From Nepenthes gracilis (Eukaryota > Streptophyta > Magnoliopsida > Caryophyllales > Nepenthaceae), in NCBI GenBank assembly GCA_033239525.1, contig BSYO01000024.1:2170001-2234000 (forward strand): a stretch of DNA of 64,000 nucleotides. Reading direction: 5' to 3'. The translations under genes and the position numbers were made by a program. The notes under the pieces were generated by a model, which was not told the origin of the DNA, did not search any database, and saw nothing but the letters and a program-made list of their open reading frames with translations. Position 1 is the stretch's first letter. Each line of letters starts with the position of its first letter. Below are positions 57,864 through 64,000 of the stretch, one piece after another.

Positions 57864-59944
57864 ATGGCGCCTGGAGTGAGAGACATCGCTTCCACAGTAA
57901 CGCTCGACAAGCTTACGGAGATTCGAGCTCAGTATCGAATCCCCGAGTCTTTGGCCATGATGATTCCAGAGCCGCATGATAGGGCACTGTACCCTCCGGA
58001 CGGCTTCATCACCGTTTATGAGGCCCACCTCAAAGGCGGGCTGCGGTTTCCATTTCGGAGGAGCTCTATGGCATTATGAGGGCGCTCGGGGTGCCTCTTG
58101 CCAGGCTTCAGCCGAATGCGATGAGGTATTTGGTGTCCTTGTGCGTCTTCTTCCGGTGTCATGAGAGGCTCTTGAATGCTCTTACGGTCAAGGTGATATT
58201 CCGCTTTACGTAGAACCTTGACTGGATTGTAATGACTCCCCGCCCGGAATTTTCTTTCCTGTGCGGTGGCAACCCAGATTCCACGAGGCGGTGGAAGGAC
58301 AAGTTTTTCTTTCTCGGCGTCTACGAGCACTGGGCCATTCCTGCCACGTGGGGGAAGGTGGCTAGCCAGTATAGCTCTGACCCTTCGAGGGAGGACCGGG
58401 AGGAAGTGAAGGCCATTTTCGCACTCTGTGGAGCTTCCATTTAAACAAGCGCAACATCTGGCTGACTACTGATAAATTCAGGGTAGCCAAGTGGGGACCG
58501 CGGGATGAGGCTCCCGGCCCAGCTCCTTCCGTGAAGGCCAAGGAGAGACCGAGGATTGGGGGACCCACCGCTGAGCGCTCCTCGAGTGATGATGAGGATT
58601 TTGATATTGAGGGTGTGAGTGATGATGACGTGGCTGCTCCTCTGCTCACGAGGCCGGGGACTGGCTCTATCTCTGAGTCCTTGAGGTCTGGGGGTCTCGG
58701 CTTTACTTCCACTGCTAATATTTTGGTCGAGCCCTCAAGAGCTGTCGCGCGGATTAAAGAGCTTCCGGGCGCCCAGTCCTCCTGTGATGACGACGATGAT
58801 GATGATGTTCCTCTGATCAAGAGGGTGAGGACTGAGGCCTCTCTTCCGAGACCCTCGGGATCTGACGGTCTCTCCTTCACTTCCACTGCTAATCCTCCTG
58901 CTGCATTCACGGAGGTGCCCACCAAGACTGCGGAATTTTCGGACGTCTAGGCCCCTAGTGATGATCCCGTCTTTGGGGCTCTTGCTGATCTGCCTGGTGG
59001 CGTCTCGGACAGGATTAGTCACCCTTTCGAGGACATAGGAGGCGGGAGCGTCATGGTGGACTCTGAGAGGGGATGACGGCTGAAGCGGCTTGTGAGGTCG
59101 TGGAAGTCGAGGACCTGAGTGTTGATGGGCTCGCGCCCCCTGATTCTTCCGAGCGTCCTACTGTGGTTGAAGCTGAGCGGCTGCCCGCGTTCCCCGGGGA
59201 CACTGATTTTGAGGCAGACTTTCCAGCGCCTTTTATAGCTAACGAGTCTGTGTCCGAGGAGGTGCCTGCGGGGTCCCGATGCAGCCCTCAGGAGTCCGAG
59301 ATCCTTGAGGGGTGTAGCACAGGGGATGATCCTCTCATTTCTAAGGTAATCCTTTGCTTCCTTTCCTGTCTTGTTCCCATTTGTTCGTTCTTTGACTAGC
59401 CTTTCTGCTGCAACTCCAGGGCCTGATCAGGGGCCTTGGTGGACTAGTGGGGGTGATCGCCCAATCCCGCCTGGAGGTGGGATCCTCGAGGGCCGCTCAT
59501 GAGGCCGCACAGCGAGCAGAAGCAGAGCTGGCTGAAGCTAAGGAGAAGATTGCCTCTTTGGAGGACACTGTTAAGCTTCTGCAACTTCGTCAGGGCCTTC
59601 TTCAAGATCGGATCCTTCGCCAGGAAGAGAGGTTGAGGACCTCTGTGCAGATTGCTGAGATGGCACCAGTGTTGGTGGGCAAGTTTTGGGACGGCATCCG
59701 TTTGTTCCGCCGGGTGGCACGACTGGTCCGTCCGCACTTTCCTGTAGCCGTCCTTGACCCCAGGAACGCCAGCGCCTTGAGCGCAGAAGACTGATATGGC
59801 GTTGCTGATCGACCTTTTCCCGGGCCTCCTCGGGCAGGGGCTGATGGTGAACTTCTTACATCCGAGGAGGCAGCTCCTGTGGATCAGGCGGGATCTTCAG
59901 GAGTCCAAGAGGCTCGAGGCGGGAGCCAAGGGATGCTCCCTTGA
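57864..59944 (+). pseudogene. Element Y antisense ORF, PF04195-like
   Basis: TATTTAAAC (57766-57774) lies 98 bp before the ATG. Frame 1 encodes MAPGVRDIASTVTLDKLTE, then YPPDGFITVYEAHLKGGLRFP. After a frameshift near 58055, VPLARLQPNAMRYLVSLCVFFR and VIFRFT follow, the PF04195-like core. Then come a serine/acidic region with an aspartate run (about 58790-58805), DFEADFPAPFIANESVSE, a coiled coil (EAELAEAKEKIASLEDTVKLLQ) and the end EMAPVLVGKFWDGIR...DPRNASALSAED. At least three stops or shifts (58076, 58212, 58948) interrupt it. AATAAG follows near 59997. The ORF is antisense to gag. Known family, function unknown. Confidence 0.7.
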
Positions 59945-60229
59945 TATGTTGTTTCTTTTCTTGTTTTGTTATTCTTGTACATAAATTTATCTTTTGAATA
60001 AGATTTGGTCCTTTTTGCATCAGAGCTTCGGACGTTTCTTTCGTCTTACTTGTATGGGCGCGTCTTTTTCTTTCTTTCTCTTTGTTTTTTGAGGCGCGGT
60101 ATACGGCGCCCAGCGCCTCAGTGTTGAGTGCGTGGCCTCTTTCAGGGGCTCATCCCTTCTTAGATTTGGGCACACGGTGCTCTTGGGGACTTGCTAACTT
60201 TTAGCCATTTGGCATTATTATTATTTATT

Positions 60230-60400
60230 CTTGGCCCGGCCTTTAAGACCGCTCGATCACAGCCGATTTTTTCTTGAGTTTTGGCCCCTGGGGCCCGGCC
60301 TCTATGGCCGCTCGGTCACGGCCGAGTTTTTGTTGCCTGACCATTGGGGTCCGACCACTGGGGTCGCTCCGGGTGGCGCCTAAGTTTTGTTGCCTGATGC
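60230..60400. repeat. Short tandem repeats of element Y
   Basis: Two to three imperfect 57-bp units (GGTCGCTC...GGCGCC...AAGTTTTGTTGC), equivalent to the 11-unit array at 30500-31125. Confidence 0.65.
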
Positions 60401-60689
60401 GAGTTATTTCATTGTTGATGAGGGAGCACGAGAATGCTTCAGAATGGGTGTTCATAAAAAGACATTTTCATTGATGTATATATTTTACATTGGCTTCCAG
60501 GGCCTTTTCTGTCTCTTTTTTTTCTTTCCCTTTTTTTTTTAGTCCATGCGCCTGGGCCTTCATGTTCCTCCCCTGCCGTCTCCTTGGTCCTTGTGATAGC
60601 TGCGTTTGGGGCTGACTTTGCCGGCATTGGCGCCTCAGCGGGAGGTCAGGCGTGCTCTGCGCCCATTATGGCCTTACCCTTTGAGCGGC

Positions 60690-61490
60690 GCGACCGGATA
60701 CGCCTGGGTCGTGGCAAGAAGCGGTCAAGATAGCCCTCCATTGCGAGCCGCTCGATTTCCGCCAGGAGCTTCCCGCAGTCCTCGGTGTTGTGGCCGCGGC
60801 TGCAGTGGTAATGGCAGTACTCCCACTGGTCGCCTCCCTCGGAGGTTCTTCAATGGCTTGGGCCACGTCAGGAACTCCTCTTCTCTGATCTGTCTCAGGA
60901 TGTTGGTGAGGGAGTCAGTGAAGACCAGGGGGGCCGAGGGATCGGGTCCCCCAAGGACCATCCGCTCGGGCTCTTCTTGCCCGGACGGCCCTTGGGTCTT
61001 CAATTGGGCGCCTGCCCTTCTTTTTCCTTCCCCTGTCCTCAGGGGCAGGGGGTCTTCTTGTCTTCCCGGCTGACTTGTTTCGCTGGTTCTTGGTCCAAAG
61101 ACAGTCTTCCAGAGCCTTTTGAGCCCCTTCTTCGTTAGGGCTTGGCTCATGGACTTTTTCCTGTTGAGGTAGTCCCTCAACTCGCCAGGATTCCGCGCCG
61201 AGCGTTGCCTCTGGGGGCGCTTCAGAGCGCGGGCCCCTGGATCGTTCGCCCGCCTTCTCCTGGAGGTTGCGGACGACCCTTGTGAAGCTGTCCACCTTCT
61301 GCGCTAGCTTACGCACGCAAGTTCCTGGGCCGCCGCTTACTCTGCCACCCGACGGGAGGCACTTGTCGTAGCGCTCCTCTTCCCGGGCGGACGTGCTGCT
61401 TTGTCTGCTGATCATCTTTGGGGCGTTGCTCGTTGCAAGAGGGTGGGAAGTTATGAGTTTTTTGTTCTTCCTTCCCACAGACGGCGCCAA
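60690..61490 (-). pseudogene. Element Y gag remnant
   Basis: Minus-strand frame begins at the primer-site region with LAPSVGRKNKK and continues through VRNLQEKAGERSRGP. A frame change gives RDYLNRKKSMSQ, then SLTNILRQIREEEFLTWPKPLKN. A further shift gives the Cys/His stretch equivalent to YCHYHCSRGHNTEDC. As in the chimeric element, the central gag domain between KSMSQ and SLTNIL is missing. It may be a founder deletion of the family. Open frames also extend through the LTR but carry no meaning there. Confidence 0.65.
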
Positions 61491-62415
61491 TGTTGGGTTC
61501 TGGTTCTGCGGGATCCGAGAGATGCAGAGGTTGGCCTTCAGAGGGATCCTCGTTGATAAGAGGTGTTGGATCCGCGGCGTCCAGTCGGATAAGTGGTTTC
61601 CGAGCAACACAAGTGAGCGTGGTGTTGGACACGAGATGAAGATTGAGACCGAATTTTTTACATGGAAAACCTCCTCTTGAATGGGGAGAAAAAACTACGA
61701 GGCTCAGGGCCTTGAAAGTGTTTCACTATTTGGGTTGAAGTTTTTATAAAGTACAGTTGTGAGGGCTAATCCCTTCCATATCTCTCACTTTAAGTCTCTT
61801 TCCTAGGAGATTATGCTCTCTGGGAGTGGGCTTACAACTCGTCTTGCCTTGCTTTTCAGGAAGGAGAGAGTTTCTGTGAAGCTAATCTGAGAAGGAGTCT
61901 CCGGTCGAAGTCCCCCTTTGAGAGGGATCTTGCTGAGTATTTATAGGAGAAGCCAAGAAGTTGGGGAGAAGACACCTGGCGTCCATCCGGCGGTTGAGGA
62001 GCTGGTCCACCGACTCCCTTTAATGCTGCTGACGTGCGCGGTAAGGCACGTGGCTAGCGCCGCTGGTAAGCCTGCGCGTGCAGGGTCTAAATAACAGTCT
62101 TGATTTGACTAGGCGTGCCTGTTGAGGCAGCGGCGCGTGGTTGCGGAGTTGTTGGGAATCGACGAAGTTGCCTAGCTGGCATTCCCGGCCTTGAAGGAGC
62201 AGTCCTCGTCCCTAAATGGGGCGCCTTGTGTGCTTGTGGTCTTTCAAGAGGCGGCCGTCCTTGGAAGATCTTCTCTGAAAGTCCGAGAGCCTTTTCCTGA
62301 CCGCTTGGGCAATTCTGAGACTTGGCTGGACTTTCAGAGTTCTCGGACCTTGGGCCTCTTACTTAGGCCTCTCTTCTGGGCCGTGTATTATGGGCCCCCA
62401 TATTGGGGCCCAACA
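61491..62415 (-). repeat. Element Y, 5' LTR
   Basis: 925 bp, TGTTGGGTTCTGG...GGGGCCCAACA, adjacent to the minus-strand primer-site region. Confidence 0.9.
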
Positions 62416-62420
62416 AATTG

Positions 62421-64000
62421 TATCTGAATACGATTCTTCCTACCTATTCAAATAAGCAATCCATTAATATTATTAAAAATAATAGTGATTTTACTCTAGA
62501 TATGAAATATCTAAGAACAGAATTTATGTAATGTCCTGTTGTTTTGATTCTGGTTTATTGAACTCTTGACCAAAAATAATCATTGTTGAGGATAATTAAT
62601 AATCCATTAATTATAGATAAATTTAGGTTAATTTTGAATTTATAAAAATATCAGAATAATATTTTAGTAATCTCCTACTGATAGTCTATAATTATTTCTA
62701 ACACTTTAAAAAATAATTAAAGTTTATAGTCAGAATAATATATGTTTCAGTATTTATGCGGAGGAAATTAAGATTGGAAAAATAATTAAATTGGTTTAAT
62801 TAACTTTAGTAATTAAAAATTGAAATTTTCAGACAAAGAGCCCCTCCCTTCTCCTTCCTTGGCAGCCGTTTCAGCTCTTCTTCTTCCCTCATCACTGCCG
62901 TGCGTGAACCGGTGGAATGGCGAGTTATGAGAGGGGATTTATGCGCAGGTTTCCGCTAATGCATGTATGGATTTTCTAATTAAGAGGGAATATGATCACT
63001 GGGAAAATCCTTGCACTGCCATGCTTAAAGCTGGCTGCCATCAGAGATTGAGAAAGTACAAGACGTCAACGTCGCCGCCGCAGCCGCCGAGTTGACCCGG
63101 AGAGACAAGTGGAAATCTATCATTTTATATTTAATTTTTGCATCATTTTATTATTATGTTGATGTCTAAATATTTTAAATATGGCAGGTTAACTTGTTAT
63201 GCAAAACCCTTGGGTATCCTAAAGCATTTTATATACCCTAAATTATCTACAAGTCATGCATAAATAGGGCATGAACAGTACTAGACGCAGGGGGAAGAAG
63301 ATGAACAGTGACTTTATAGGGAGGATTTTGCTAATTTTCTTCCATCTTTGAAGCCAACGTTATAATATTTAAAAATGCATTTACGTCTACCAAATTATTG
63401 TTTTTTTACTGAGACATTTGCAGTATAATTCTTTATTGATGAAACATGATTTCTTTTCTGATGCATCGAAAATTGAGCGTGAAATTTACTTCGCTGAACT
63501 CAGGAAACTGCCATTTTAGCTTTGGCTGTGGCGACGAGCAATTTTCGGCTCGTCAATTTACATGTTAAATTGGTACTCTTTTATATTTGTGATTATTCTA
63601 TACAATGCATAGATTAATAGTAAATTGCCTGTTCTTGGTTTCAGCTTCTTGGAGTACCAGAAATTGAGTAAAGAAGTGGCCTTAATGATCATAAAATCTT
63701 ATTTGATGTTTAAATGGCTGTGTGACAGATTATATTTAAATTAATTGTTTATATGATAAATAAGTATATTCGTAAACATAACATTACCGTTAATGCTCTT
63801 TGACATACATACTTGAATATTGTGTCAATAAAATGTGATTTTAATTTCTCAAATATATAGAAATTGATGGACAAATATGCAATGCTGATCATGAAAAGTT
63901 GGCTTATTGTATTATCACAATCCCAGTATAAGTAATAATTAATAATAATCAAATCCAAATATAATTTTTTTATAATATTAATATGACTCAACAAATTCAT
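62421..64000. other. Right end of window, no gene recognised
   Basis: AT-rich. A GC-richer stretch at 62840-63110 holds a CT-rich leader-like part and a short frame starting MASYERGFMRRF (21 codons). This could be a 5' UTR/first-exon fragment, but nothing supports a product. The minus-strand frame at the very end is compositional. Confidence 0.4.

Larger units (their letters stand above)
56539..62420 (-). mobile_element. Element Y: complete non-autonomous Tat-type LTR retrotransposon
   Basis: Both LTRs present (56544-57458 and 61491-62415), flanked by perfect AATTG duplications (56539-56543, 62416-62420). On the minus strand: LTR, primer-site region TTGGCGCCGTCTGTGGGAAGG, gag remnant, short tandem repeats, antisense ORF, purine tract (GGCATAGGGGGCTATG) and LTR. 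No protease, reverse transcriptase or integrase. Over the first 230 bp the two LTRs differ at about six positions by eye, so it is the youngest recognisable element here. Confidence 0.9.

Noticed and set aside
1..64000. tRNA, rRNA or other structured RNA genes
   Set aside because: No tRNA-like cloverleaf boxes or rRNA stretches were recognised by eye; only tRNA-complementary primer sites of LTR elements.
63749..64000. Minus-strand 83-codon frame at the right edge
   Set aside because: AT-rich, hydrophobic by composition, no start context or motif.

Overview
This window is a nuclear fragment of a flowering plant genome. It holds intronless germin-like protein (GLP) genes with plant promoter elements, embedded in nested LTR retrotransposons (mostly Ty3/gypsy, several with the LTR, primer-site and purine-tract layout and antisense ORFs of the Tat lineage). 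The species is not identifiable from what I can see. Only two genes look intact: GLP-A (17256-17912, +) and GLP-E (54170-54826, -), about 89% identical by eye. Three further GLP loci are broken: GLP-D (25939-26156, -) keeps only its 3' end, GLP-B (40318-40539, +) keeps only its 5' third, and paralogous segment C lost its GLP entirely at a junction at 24220/24221.

Layout. Segment A (1 to about 20640) and segment B (33155-40536) are two copies of one AT-rich unit ending in a GLP gene; segment C (21810-25445) is a third, shorter copy. A solo LTR with target-site duplication CTTAT lies at the same place in A, B and C, so it predates the duplications. Copy A later took in element U (1297-3899), element S (5004-11056) and an unclassified 1-kb insert (12117-13153); copy B preserves the empty sites. 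Element S carries a captured piece of a host katanin p80 (KTN80-like) WD40 gene.

From 26157 to 33087 lies a chimeric Tat-type element. Its left LTR (family W) and right LTR (family X/Y) are unrelated in sequence. It appears to join two elements and to have removed the 5' part of GLP-D. Its left part holds about fifteen WRKY W-box cores in 530 bp. Right of GLP-B come a decayed minus-strand Ty3/gypsy element (T, 40540-43383), a truncated Tat-type element (Z, 43384-47547) inserted in T's LTR, and non-coding fragments of the GLP unit (47548-49699). These are followed by a plus-strand element (V, 49700-53760), GLP-E, and a complete element Y (56544-62415) with a perfect AATTG target duplication. 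The last 1.6 kb shows no recognisable gene.

How the parts relate. The GLPs are predicted secreted cupins of the cell wall. Their copy number and integrity here seem governed by segmental duplication followed by retrotransposon insertion and ectopic deletion. The Tat-type elements have short gag remnants on the minus strand and a separate plus-strand ORF (PF04195-like, 'putative gypsy type transposon'), usually preceded by a TATTTAAAC box. They lack recognisable polymerase genes and would have to be non-autonomous. All alignments and identities were made by eye.
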